From positions 62,001-126,000 of the forward strand of contig JAJKFJ010022211.1 of NCBI GenBank assembly GCA_027382625.1: a stretch of 64,000 nucleotides of DNA, written 5' to 3'. Positions within the stretch are counted from its first letter, which is position 1, and the number at the start of each line of letters is the position of its first letter. The position numbers and the translations under genes were made by a program. This document shows, in pieces, positions 35,590-46,593 of the stretch. The notes under the pieces were generated by a model. The model made no database searches, was not told the origin of the DNA, and saw only the letters and a program-made list of their open reading frames with translations. Source of the DNA: Tetmemena sp. SeJ-2015. Taxonomy: Eukaryota > Ciliophora > Spirotrichea > Sporadotrichida > Oxytrichidae.

Positions 35590-37113
35590 TAAGCTAAGAG
35601 GGAGATTGACTTTATCTAATCCTAAAATGCTAAAAACTATGAGCCCTCGAAACCTTCTCAATTGAGACCTGGTCAGGATTCAAACGAGATACCCCGATCT
35701 TTGAATAGCCAAATAAAGTTTATTGTTAGCAAATCTAAAGGACTTGAGCCAGTTAATTTTATACTTTATTAGTTATGAAGCAAACATATTTATTTTGCAG
35801 TTAGATCAGTGGTAAGTTTAAGATAAGTCTTTTAAATAAATCTATAAAGCCAAAACATAGCTAAAAACTTTTATAGGTATAAATAGTAGATGATTCTAAG
35901 AGTGCTAACCTTGAGGAAGAGAAGATTGGACCTCAAGCTTAAATAGAAAAACAATAGCAATAAAGAGAAAGAGCTTCAATTACTTATATATCATAATATG
36001 TATTTAAGCAAATGGACAGAGCACTTTGGATAAAATTTTCCTCGAAGGTAAAAATTATAATGATGGCTTCATAGAAATAAAATGCAATGAAAACACCATC
36101 AAAGAAATCTTTGGATCTAATTTTTAATGTGTTAAAATGCCCAATGTAAAGCCAGAGTTTTTATAACTCATTGATGAATTGAAGAAACTAGAGGAGAAGT
36201 TTGGTTCTAAAAGCGTAGCTTTTGACATTGAATGGAAGGTTAGATTTTTCGTGGTGATGGTGCTCATGCATGCTTTCAGATAACAACCACTTAGAATAGA
36301 TGGAGAAATTGCAATACATCTATTTCAAAAGAAGGTCTCGCCAGATCTTTAAGTCATTAGCAACTGTCAATAATTTAATTTTTAAAACCATGTTGGCCAC
36401 ACCTTATATATAATTGAGCTGAAGAAGTATACGAACAGGACTCAGATATTTTATTTTTAGAATGTAAACCAGAATAACTAACAGCTAGATATATCTCTGC
36501 ATCAAAACTTCATGCAGCTTCGACACCACTGTATTTAATACAGATAAATGAGCATGCTAGGGATCCTCACCAATTATAAAGAGTGGTTCTTCACCAAGTT
36601 CAATTTTGACATTGAAGTTGAGAATGAGATGTTCCTTATTCAAACATATTACAAGGTAAATGTTTTTACATGATTTGGATTTGATTTTTCAATTACAATA
36701 GTTCGATGGCATTCAAAATAGAAGATTATCATAAAGGGCATTCCGATAATCTGACTCAACTATTTTGAAAGGAAAAGATTAATCTCCTACTTAGAGACTA
36801 TGCGAATAAGCAATAGAGCAGATGAATAAAGAAGGATTTAAGCCAACTGGATTCAATTTTGGAAATTAAAATAATAATCAAAGATACAACTCTAATGGTA
36901 GTGGATCTGGAGGCTTAAGGGAACAGAATAAAGTCTGTAACAACTCTTGTGCAGGAACATTCAACCAAGGCTTCCATAATTATCAGGATCTCAAAAATCC
37001 ATTCGAAGTAAGCGAGAAGTTCACTATTATGAATGATAACTACGAACTTGATGTATTCAACATGTAAAGAATAGTCAATATTTTGGAGTGGTTAGCCATC
37101 AATTTTGATTGAT
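35590..37113 (+). CDS. Unrecognised protein with possible PD-(D/E)XK nuclease-like core
   Basis: Segments: 35630-35780 (PSQLRPGQDSNEIPRSLN, FIVSKSKGLEPVNFILYQ); 35890-36000 (DDSKSANLEEEKIGPQAQ, QREERASITYISQYV); 36010-36660, a structured region with EGKNYNDGFIEIKCNEN, KPEFLQLIDELKKLEEKF, RIDGEIAIHLFQKKVSP, GHTLYIIELKKYTNRTQI and GILTNYKEWFFTKFN; then about 36820-37113 (GFKPTGFNFGNQNNNQRY, NPFEVSEKFTIMNDNYE). The E-x-K strand (IIELKK), an upstream acidic GE and the closing 'T-N-Y-K-E-W' strand resemble restriction-endonuclease-like folds seen in crinkler-type and other eukaryotic proteins. This is inference from pattern, not a firm family match. TGA near 37113. Confidence 0.45.
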
Positions 37114-37269
37114 TCTCGGCAAAAAATTTGAGTGAATTGATTAAATAATTTGTCTAAACTTTTACAAAAATGAGATTCAAATCGCTTTTTAAAGTTTTAG
37201 GAAAAAGTCAAAAGAGTTCCTATTAAAAGACTCCACTTTGATTCTTAAGATATTATGCAGCTTGATATT

Positions 37270-37908
37270 CGATAATTTCATGATCTTTCACTGTTTACTG
37301 TCTTTCTCTTTCTCCTCTCTCCATCTTATCAATTATTTCATCTAGAATCATTATAGGTCTCCTCTTACTTTTTCTGCCTTTCCTCAACTACATGAGGAAG
37401 CTCAAGTGAGCCTGATGCTAATCCATCCTTCACATACTAAGGTATGTAGAATAGAACTACGTGACTCTCTTCCGGGTTTATCTTACCATAGACTCTGCAA
37501 GCTTTATAAAGTTCTCTTAACTTGCTGGTTCACTATCTGCCAGTGAATTGTGAGTAGATGTCTAGCTTGTACATGCTCGAGTTTCGTGTCATCTCCCAGA
37601 ATAACTTCCCAGCAGTTGATGCATACCCAAATCTTCTTGGCCATGATGTTCTATCTCGTTTATGGAGCTTGGAAATATAGGTTGTTGAAGTTAAGAGTGC
37701 GCATGAACTCTATGAATTTCCTAAATTAGCCTGAATCCAAGGGCACGATAGGATAGACGAGAGCTTTACGCAAGTAGGGGCCTTTGATGTATTGATACTG
37801 CTTGCGCAGATGTGGTGGTACCTCATTATCCAGGGCCATACTCTGCATGAATGAGGTTTGATTCACATTCACTTGCTGATGGTCAAATTAAGGTTGCTAG
37901 TTATTCAT
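37270..37908 (-). CDS. Unrecognised conserved-looking protein with an unexplained frame change
   Basis: ATG 37908-37906 opens MNNQQPQFDHQQVNVNQ, then NEVPPHLRKQYQYIKGPYL, RKALVYPIVPLDSGQFRKF, IEFMRTLNFNNLYF. The protein then appears to continue one frame over with SWPRRFGYASTAGKLFWEM, TRNSSMYKLDIYSQFTGRQ, ELYKACRVYGKINPEESHV, VLFYIPQYVKDGLASGSLE, LPHVVEERQKKQEE. Both frames are stop-free across about 37640-37740, so the switch point is not obvious. Causes could be a very short IES, an intron, or a sequencing indel. No family was recognised, although the second half looks globular. Confidence 0.55.
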
Positions 37909-38035
37909 GATTTCACACAAACTAAAATGTAATCGTTATAAAATAATTATAATCTTTACATCCACAGTGATCCAAATAGTCAAATATTCAAAATAGCCAA
38001 AATAAAAAATTATAAAAACCACATTAAATTACAAT

Positions 38036-40200
38036 ATGAAGCCAGTAAATCAAAACTAATTACAACCTACATTTAAAGAAGATTTATAATCTTAAAAGAA
38101 GACCTAAAGAAAAGGAAGAGTTTTGAAGCAAAGCTTTTCAATAAGGAGAAATAATTTCCAAACTATTAGGGATCGAAATAGCTCTAATCAAAACATAAAT
38201 CCTAATTTTTCAGCAATAAACATTGAAATATACATTTATTTTATCTCGGATAATTAAAATATAATTTAGTCATACCAAGAGATGAAAGCTCTGATTCCAT
38301 AAACTGCACAATAATCAATTCGAAAGAGTAGAAGTAAAATAAGAGCAGGCCAGTTTACTCTGGTCTTTAGAAAAACAGAAGCAATTTAAGATAAACAGAT
38401 AATGACTACTCTACTTAAAAATCTACTTTCGTACAAGACTTATAATCCTAAGATGATATCAATTATCTTAAAAGTTTTGTGTCTCTGAATTCAAGGCCAG
38501 CTAGTTAAATGTAGAGATAGAATTTCTTTAAATTTAATTTCTTGACGTTAAATAGCCAATCAATTGTGACTATAAATTAAGAAGATTGTCTGCCTAATTA
38601 AAAATCAAGACTGGAGCTAGGAGATGCGAATCAAATGTTAACTCTACAATTAGTTGAACGATAAATAAATAGAGATAACTTAGCCATAAAAACAGAAGAA
38701 AAGATTGTATTTTTAAAACTATAGAATTCTATATTTTGTAAGATAGCTCAAAATTAAACTAGTATGAGCAAGAAAGGTAACTTAAATGAGCGATTTGCAT
38801 CAAACTTAAAGAAAAATATTGAGAGAGCGAAACTAGCCTCTAGACTTTTAGAATAAATATCAGAGAGAAAGATATTTTTCAATCCAAGTAAGAATCAAAA
38901 TGAAATAAAAAGCTCTAGAAATCAGAGTAAAATTGGAAATTATAAGACTATCGATATTTAAAATGGAAAAGGAACTAAAGGAAAATCTGATTTAATGATT
39001 CAATCAAGTTATAATTTTTAGAATGGACAAGATAGCTCATACCATAATGATAAAAAACAATTTTTGGAAAAACATCTCGATGAGTAAAGCTAATGATAAT
39101 TCTGCTTATTAAGATGAAAGTGTAAGATAAATTCTCGATGAGAACTTGGAGTACAAGATTATTTAACCATTTTTTATTTTCAAAGATTATATCGAGACCA
39201 AAGACTCCAATGAGACCAAATTCTAGCGCAAGAACTTACTCTAAGAAAACTTTGAAGCACAACTATTCTAAAATTCGTTAGTAGAATGAATTATTGCTGA
39301 ATGACTTTGTGATTGATTCTGATTAGTTTCGAGCATTCTTACAAGTAAAGAATGATTCGAATGATTATAGAGATCCCCATGAGGTGTTTAGGCAAAATTT
39401 AGGATCCCTAAATCCATACTCTGAAGATAAATTATTTTATAAGATCAATCATTCGTGGGTTATTCTACTAGGCAACCTGCTACTACAAGGAGATAGTTTT
39501 CTTCTTATTTAAAGCATCGGGGCCAAAAATTTTAAATAATCTTATAAAGTTATTTAGTTAAAATCACGAATTAATGGTGGACAGCTCAAAGCCTATCTCA
39601 TCAAAAATGAACTTATTAAAAATTAATATCTTTTTCTAAAGAGCTATAGTTTAATTTAATAAACTTAGAGAGCAACTAAAGGAATCCTGGATCGAATTCA
39701 AAAAGATACTCTTCACTCTCCACTCTTAAAGCATTGGAGCAAGAAATATATGACATTCCTCTTTGGCATGTAAAAGAAAAGCAAAAGGCTATTGACAACA
39801 TGAAACAATTCAGAGAGGAGTTGAGGTACAAAAATTATAACAATAAAGTTCAAACTATAAACGATGCTAAGGATTACTTATGGGAAAATAGGCAGAAACT
39901 TCCCAAAGAATAAATTATGAAGATGGCGATTCTCATAAATAAAATGACTGGAAATATGAAAAGAATAGAAGCAAGGGGAGCAGGTCTGGTGAAAAATCCT
40001 AAAAAGGTAAAATGATGACTTGTAAATGCTTTCCTTGAGAAATAATGAAAAAGAATTATGATGTTTATATAGAATGTTTTTATCATTTCTAATTCTAATA
40101 TTGATGTCTTAATAAAATTAATTTGATAGGAAAAGAATAAATTTGAGAATAAGATCATAAATATTATGCCTCAGCATCATTTGTAAATCTGTTTTCTAAG
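38036..40200 (+). CDS. Unrecognised plus-strand gene, several segments
   Basis: From ATG 38036: MKPVNQNQLQPTFKEDLQ, then after an AT-rich break RDESSDSINCTIINSKEQ, KSRPVYSGLQKNRSNLRQ, SRLELGDANQMLTLQLVE, NLNERFASNLKKNIERAK, LASRLLEQISERKIFF. Further pieces: 39080-39290 (SVRQILDENLEYKIIQPF, KDYIETKDSNETKFQRKN); 39310-39650 (FRAFLQVKNDSNDYRDPHE, NPYSEDKLFYKINHSWVI); and 39720-40010 (LEQEIYDIPLWHVKEKQKA, NDAKDYLWENRQKLPKEQ, KMAILINKMTGNMKRIEAR). The last block is helical and well conserved-looking, but I cannot name it. Breaks at about 38230-38280, 39000-39090 and 39650-39720 fit IESs. The end point is uncertain. Confidence 0.45.
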
Positions 40201-40524
40201 AATTAGCTGCTGGATTCTGAATTTCTTTAAGACTATCTCTTGGCAAATATGTTTTTAGAATTAGATTCGTACTATCCCTTTTATTATAAAATGTGAAAAG
40301 CTTTTGCTTCTCTAAAATATATTGATAAAAAAGATAAATTTCTCTACTATTGTGACATTTTCAGAAATTATTTGATCTCTTTGTGAATTTAAAACTGAAA
40401 TACTTTCTGAAGCTCTGGTTCTAATTCGATGATTTCAGCTTGCTTATAGGATAATTTTAGATCCTAATTTGGACTTTTTCTAATAGAAACTTAAGAATAT
40501 CCTTTTTCTATCGTATTTTATCTT

Positions 40525-41290
40525 TCAATACTCTTGGTAATCATCAAATAAATGAAATATAGTTAAAAAAGGAAAATTCTAGTTTCTTGCTCCTCGCAGT
40601 AGATTTATTTAATTGTCCCTAACGTCATCATCATTAAGTTTTATCACTGAAAGAGCACTTGTCTCCTAATTATGGTAATTATTGAAATCGTTACGAGTTT
40701 TATCTTATGGTCTTTCATTAATCTTATTGTTAATTCCCTGATGGAGGAAGCTTGTAGTAAATTGAATAGATAGATCTTTGCTGCTTGAAAGATCAGAATT
40801 AACTCTTGACAATAAGTTATAATTGATTATTGGATTATTGTTCAAAATTATTTAATTGTTTACTTGCTTTAGACTATTAGATTTATTTAGAATTTACATC
40901 ATTTTTGATTACTGCTGCTTCGCCTAGTAGCCTAGTTATAAATTAAATTCTAATTGCTATTTATAATTTTAGTTCAAATCATATAAAAGATAATAATAAA
41001 ATCTTAATTACTCTGGCGGTCCCTCTGATTCAATTTGTTGAAGAATGTGATCTTCATTTTTATAATTAAAATATTAATATATCTTTTTAAGTCTTTTTCT
41101 TTCCTTATTTCTTCTAACGATTTTGAGCTTTGAAATAACTGGTGGATGAATTACTTTTGCTCCTTTGCGAATTCAAATCTTATTAAAATGACCTGTCTCT
41201 ACTTTATTTCACTTATTTTATTAGCTTCTACAACCTCTTATCTTAGCTTTTAAGAGCATCTTTTTCTTTCTTAAAAGAGTCTACATACAT
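40525..41290 (-). CDS. Unrecognised minus-strand protein, basic coiled N-terminus
   Basis: From a putative ATG at 41290: MYVDSFKKEKDALKSQDKR, LQKLIKQVKQSRDRSFQQD, SQRSKSNSSTSYFKAQNRQ, KKQGKRKRLKKIYQYFNY, EDHILQQIESEGPPEQ, then Asn/Gln/Ser-rich sequence (NPIINYNLLSRVNSDLSSS, RNDFNNYHNQETSALSV) to TGA at 40527-40525. Length is not a multiple of three between these points, so one frame break is hidden inside. The start lies only 20 bp outside the left arm of the 94 bp inverted repeat. It may be the end of the larger minus-strand gene beyond that repeat rather than a separate gene. Confidence 0.4.
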
Positions 41291-41310
41291 CGCTTACATT
41301 AATAAATAAA

Positions 41311-41404
41311 ATTAAATAAAGTAAGTAAAGTAAAGTAAAATTTGAGGAATGTAAATAATAATCATTTTCAAAACCAGCACTTATTCAGTACTAGTTAAGA
41401 GAAC
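41311..41404 (+). repeat. Left arm of a ~94 bp inverted repeat (partner at 55663-55756)
   Basis: Starts with (AAAGT)n-like sequence, then tttgaggaatgta, caaaaccagcactta and tactagttaaga. The reverse complement of 55663-55756 carries the same blocks in the same order, with a few substitutions and 1-2 bp indels (roughly 85-90 percent by eye). Confidence 0.85.
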
Positions 41405-41439
41405 GTACTATTATCCTATGTAAAAATAAAAATAAAAAA

Positions 41440-44400
41440 ACGCATATTTGATTTTATCTAGATCTTCAAGCTACTCATAGAATAGTTTTCCTTTGACCTT
41501 CATGTTCTATCTAAGATTTCTATTCTTCGTTACCCCATAATTTATTTGATATTCATCTTGATTTTATCTTGATTAATATATTGAGAACTATCATTGTTAC
41601 TTTAATTATATATCTTTATAAATATACTCTAAGTGTCTGAAATATCTAATTACTTGATTTATCTATTTTCCTTTTTCCGTTTTAGCATTTGCATATCTTT
41701 TAGAATGGATAAATTTATGCCCTCATTTTGCGAGCGAGAATGAGATAGTCCTAGTAAATCTAAGCCAGCTTTTAATTTGATCTAGTCTTTCTCCTCAAGG
41801 TAATTTTAGTTTTGTCTAACTAAAGATGTGGGATGTAATTTTTGTACAGACGCAGATCTCATTCAAAATTTAATAATTAAAAACTATCATCCCTAATTTC
41901 TTGTTAGAAAGAGGAGGCTTCGATTTCCGATTTTCAATTATAGTCTAGACTTCGTTCTTTTATTTTGCATCAAAAGACTTCATTTCTACTTCTGACAATT
42001 CTTCAGATAAATCAACTTCGTGGCTACTACTTTAAGCAATCATTTTTTATTAGAAAGATTTATCTATTTCTGGTTCTTAATTGTCTGAAATAGAATCTTT
42101 ACTCTTGGAACTGATATGCTTGCCAAATTAATTTATAAATAGAAATATTTTTGGTAAAATTCGGTATTTAAATCTGTCTAAATTTCTGTATTTTCAATTG
42201 CTTACACATTAGTAATTTGATATTCGTATTGAGGAATTTCAGGATCGTCATCTTCATCTGAATAATGTTAAGAGACTTTACTTTTTGCTTTATTTTGATT
42301 TTAAAAAAGTGTTTCTTAATTATTGGCAGTCATTGATTCGTCATCAGAGTCTAATCTCTAGTCTAGCTGATTTTAATTGTCTTGCAGTGGTTCAATAAAT
42401 AACTACTGAAAGTCAGCAGGCTGATTGTTAGGACAAGCTTCCTCCGATTAAGTCAAGTTACTTTATATTTCGTTTTAGCTTTCAAATGAAGCCTTCGAGT
42501 TCTTTAATTCAGCTTACAAACTATTTTTTAAAATAAACTCTGAGTAAGATTCAGAGGCTAATTTTATGATTCATTAATTTCTATTAAAGTGAGTTATACC
42601 TAGTTAGAAAATTTCTAAGAGGAAATTGTGCCAAATTCGTTCGTATTAAATAAACCAATTTTTGGCGTAATCAAGAGTAATTTAAATATAATCAACACAC
42701 TAGAAGCAGGAATTATTTAGGTTCTTGAAAAAGATTAGGCTCTTATTGAATTTAGATCAAATAAGTTAGTTTAAACTGCTTAATATGGTAAAGGGTGAAG
42801 TTCATTGTTGCTATTCACATCTAAATATTCTTCCTCATAATTCTGATGAGATTATTTCATTATTTTTTTATTCTAGGGAATTTAAATCCCTCTCAATTTA
42901 TAAGCCTCTTCATTCAGCTCAAGAATTAGACTGCTCTCTGAAAAGTCTTTGGAAGAGTCATAACCTTAATTTTCCTATGCCTTAATTGAAGGTGCTTTTG
43001 AAAATGTAACATGCTCAAACCCCCGCAATTCAAAATATTGAGGAATATTTTAGTCAGTTTATTAGATTTCATGTTTTTATCCTATACCTTCCAAAAAGTC
43101 TTGAGTCTTCGAAAATTTGAAATTAAAATCTAATTCAACAAGAGCATCATCAGCCTAATTTAGACTCTGAAATTACTACTATAAAATGTTTCTTTACTGC
43201 TTATTTTTAAGTCTTATTCTCTCCATAAAAACTTTAATTAAAGATCGTCTTCCATTATTCACTCTAATTATCTTGAGACATTTCGTTAACTTCTTGAGTA
43301 GGAATTTAGGATAATTCATCGTTAGATATAGCTTCATCTATCTAATCTAAGCACCCTATCTTGCGTTTATAATCTAATCGCTTTAGAATTTTTTAGAAGA
43401 AGGCTTTATTTTAGCGAGATTCTTTTTTCTTCTTTTTCATTTCTAAAAGTAGTTTTCTTCTTTACTCTTCTTATATTTCAGCCTCTACCCTTAATTATTC
43501 CTTATACTCTTCTTAGAGAAAAACTTCTGCTTCGCTTTAAATCTTTCTAGATTTCACTTTTTCTATGAAAGTGTATTAATCTTCCTAATCCTTATTTAAG
43601 TTCTTAAGCAATTTATTAGCTGCTCTCAATCCGTAGGTTTGAAACAGAAAGTCAATGTAAATTATTTCATAGAAGGCTAATTTTTAAGGTACCGAAAGTT
43701 TACTCAAGTAAATCTTGCTATTTTTCAATGGCAAATACTCTATCTCAGATTCTGTGAAAACTGACCTTTTATTTATGAAAAATGCATTTCTAAAAAGCTT
43801 CTTTAAATAGAGATAACCTTTTTCTTTTTGGTCATTCTATTCTTACTCTTTGCTTTGATAATCTTTATTGTTAGATAGTTCAAGGAAGAAGTTTTTACTA
43901 ATTGGGTTATTTTCTGAAAATGGACCTACTTGTATATTTGATTTGCTTTGTAATTTCTTAGTATCTTCAAACTCTGACTATTAATTTTACAATCTCAGTT
44001 TACTTAAAGTTTAAGTTTTCTAATTATGCCTTTGCCTATAGCTAATAAGAGTGTTTATGTGAGATTTCAGATTAGTTTAAAGGTTAATTCTTGATGAATT
44101 TAATATTGCTTTCATTTAAGCCTGATTGGTTATTGGCTTCGAAATCATAAATATCGAAATTATCTGCATCAAACTTTGGTAAGTTCTTGTTTTGAAATAT
44201 TTGAGAATGATTTCTTGTTTTATCATAAGATTCGAGATAGGATTACTAATTTCTTTTCAAAATCAAAGCGAATATAAACAGATATATCTATCTAAACAAA
44301 AGGGTTTCAAGTAAAAAGGATAAAAGGAAGGATATAATTGTTCCCACTCTAAAATCTATAATTATAAATACATTATATTAATCGTTCTCCATTTAAAAGA

Positions 44401-44800
44401 ACTAGTAGATACAAATGCATATAGCCATCATGAACGAACATAATATCAACATTAATTTTGCTAGGAATTTCCAAGAATGAAATTATATGTCGTGTCTCTA
44501 GTAGATTAACTCATTTATATCGTGATGGAGAGAAGTTTTTGAAAATATAAATAACTTCATACAAATTAGCATTTAATATCTAGATTAATTGGTGATGATA
44601 GGATTTCTCCAAAAGCTGTGGTTATTTTTTACTGAAGCATGATAATGATTGGAGATTGCAAGATACTGCAAATAAAGCAACTGCTCACTAAAAGTGATGA
44701 AATAGATCCTTTTACCTATATCTTGTTAGCGATCGAAAAAATCAGACACGTCAAAAGCCAAATGCAACTCAAATTTATCAGAAAGAAAAAGTCATGAAAA
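41440..44800 (-). CDS. Membrane protein with long cytoplasmic tail, unrecognised family
   Basis: Minus-strand reading from the right: KFELHLAFDVSDFFDRQQ; a hydrophobic region near 44230-44350 (GTIISFLLSFLLETLLF, IYLFIFALILKRNQQS); then a tail with KFDADNFDIYDFEANNQSG and NPISKNFFLELSNNKDYQ. A conserved-looking block at about 43500-43800 follows (KKLFRNAFFINKRSVFTES, PQKLAFYEIIYIDFLFQTYG, ANKLLKNLNKDQEDQYTF), with a Glu/Lys helix (KEQLRVEAEIQEEQRRKL) and then disordered acidic sequence at 42180-42540 (DDESMTANNQETLFQNQNK, YSDEDDDPEIPQYEYQIT). The FLFQTYG block recurs in the plus-strand gene at 47.7-47.95 kb. Several IES-type breaks. The 3' end stops just before the left repeat arm. Confidence 0.45.
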
Positions 44801-44972
44801 GAGTAAGGGAACTCCAATAAGTTAAAATAAGAATTTCGAAAGTTAGATTCATTCATTTTCTAACTCTATTTTGTCTTTCTAAAGGAGCTTATCTTTTGAA
44901 AAAGAATATAGAGAGGTCAGTTAAATTACATTATAATTATGGGCTTTGACCAAATTTGTAAATTCTGATTTC

Positions 44973-46540
44973 AACTGACAAGTATTTCTGTGATAAACTA
45001 TTTAAGCCTTTTGGGATACTGCCTGACTAAATTTTGCTTGTATTCATCAAGTTTTTTCCTGCTTGATTTCATGATTAACTAGACTCAAGTTTGATTATTC
45101 AAGATCCTATTCTGGCTAAAAAATGAAACTGCTATCTTCATCGTCCTGATAGCTGAGCTTCAAATGGAAATTAAGTATTATAGATTTCTATTTAATTAAT
45201 TTTTGAGGTAGTTATAATCAATTCCCTCAATTAGAAGTTCTAATTTGCCCTATTTTACTTTAATATCTCTTAATACTCTACTTCCAACAAGTATTGTTAG
45301 AATTATCAGAGTAAATACTATAAGAACTGCAAACCCCACCACTATATCGATAACTTATATCATAATAAAAATAGAATATGAAAGGTAGATTGCTGACTTT
45401 TAATCTTACATATTGCATTTAGTTCTCTTGATTTAAAATATAAATAAAATGGATTAATGTTGTAGACTGTTATTTTCCATTTATAAATTTGCACTTTACT
45501 TTATTAGATTTAATTTGCTATTCTCAATTTATTCTCAGATAAATATGACACTGATTGGTATTATATGCTGTAAACTTAAATCATATTTGATTGTCTAAAC
45601 TGCTTAACAGATAGAATATTTGAGTTAATGCACACTTCTTGAATTGTAAAGTAATAATTAATTCTTCATTAAACAGCATTTGAAATGGATCAAACTTATA
45701 AGAAAAATACCAACTCTCTTCATGATAAATACAATTATTTAAATACTAAATACAAATAGAGAAAAAATTTGCTTTACAAGTCCAGTTGTTCTTGCAGTTA
45801 CAGTTGCTCTACCCATTTTAAATTAATATTTTACTAACGGTCATGCTCATAGTTTATACACTCTACTTCACCTCAAAGGCATTCAAGTATTCGGAAAATA
45901 TATTAAAAATACTTTCATCAATATTTTTTGAAGGAGGCATTTAATATAAGATTTGCAATATAAGTCAATTAAAACTTAATTTCTATTTCTAATCTTCAAC
46001 ATAATACAAATTGAAGATCTCAGAATTAATTATGCAATAATTGATTGGATTACAATCCTCAATAGAATCCATCTTCAACTCAATTCTAAATTAACTCTTA
46101 TATATATTTTACTTATTGAATTCAGATCGATAAAATTATACAATTTGAAATTAAGAAGCCTTAACTCACTCTCAAGCAATAGAAATCAAGGAAATTTCAA
46201 CAACTAAACAACTTATTTGACGCCTTGAGCACGCAGCTTCTCAGTTTTAAAAATTCTAAAGGCTAGATCCTAAATCAAATCAGCAAAAGCTTTCAGAAGC
46301 ACAAGTTAATTTTAATGCTATTTTTTCAACTACCTCTTTTTCTCATTTGTGCACACCTATATATTAGATCTGCTATTTTCAATTAAATTGTCTGCACCTT
46401 TCTATGCTGCAAAGGTGCTTGCCTAAAAGAATCTGTTGACAGAAGAAAAAAGGGATGCCTCTGCTGTAAAAAGAAAAGCAGCCAGTACCCAAAATTTGCC
46501 ATCCTTGGAAAGTAGTATACTATAAATTCTGTCTCTTACT
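44973..46540 (-). CDS. Secreted/type I membrane protein with Cys-containing ectodomain
   Basis: Right to left: a hydrophobic leader FWVLAAFLFTAEASLFSSV consistent with a signal peptide; a helical segment KGADNLIENSRSNIQV; an ectodomain with CNPINYCIINSEIFNLYYV, QSNCNCKNNWTCKANFF and WKITVYNINPFYLYF; one transmembrane segment near 45300-45350 (VVGFAVLIVFTLIILTILVG); then a short cytoplasmic tail (VLRDIKVKQGKLELLIEGI, YQDDEDSSFIFQPEQDL, RQYPKRLKQFITEILVS) ending TGA 44975-44973. Two frame breaks in the tail suggest IESs at about 45170-45205 and 45075. The exact start codon is not clear. It may be the ectodomain part of the same gene as 41.44-44.8 kb. No named family. Confidence 0.5.
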
Positions 46541-46593
46541 AACTCAACTCAAATAATCACAGATAATTACTAACAAATTTTAAATTAAACTTT

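Noticed and set aside
42785..42985. 66-codon plus-strand frame
   Set aside because: The minus strand over the same bases reads as a Gln/Asn/Glu-rich continuation of the 41.4-44.8 kb gene, so the plus frame is taken as its shadow.
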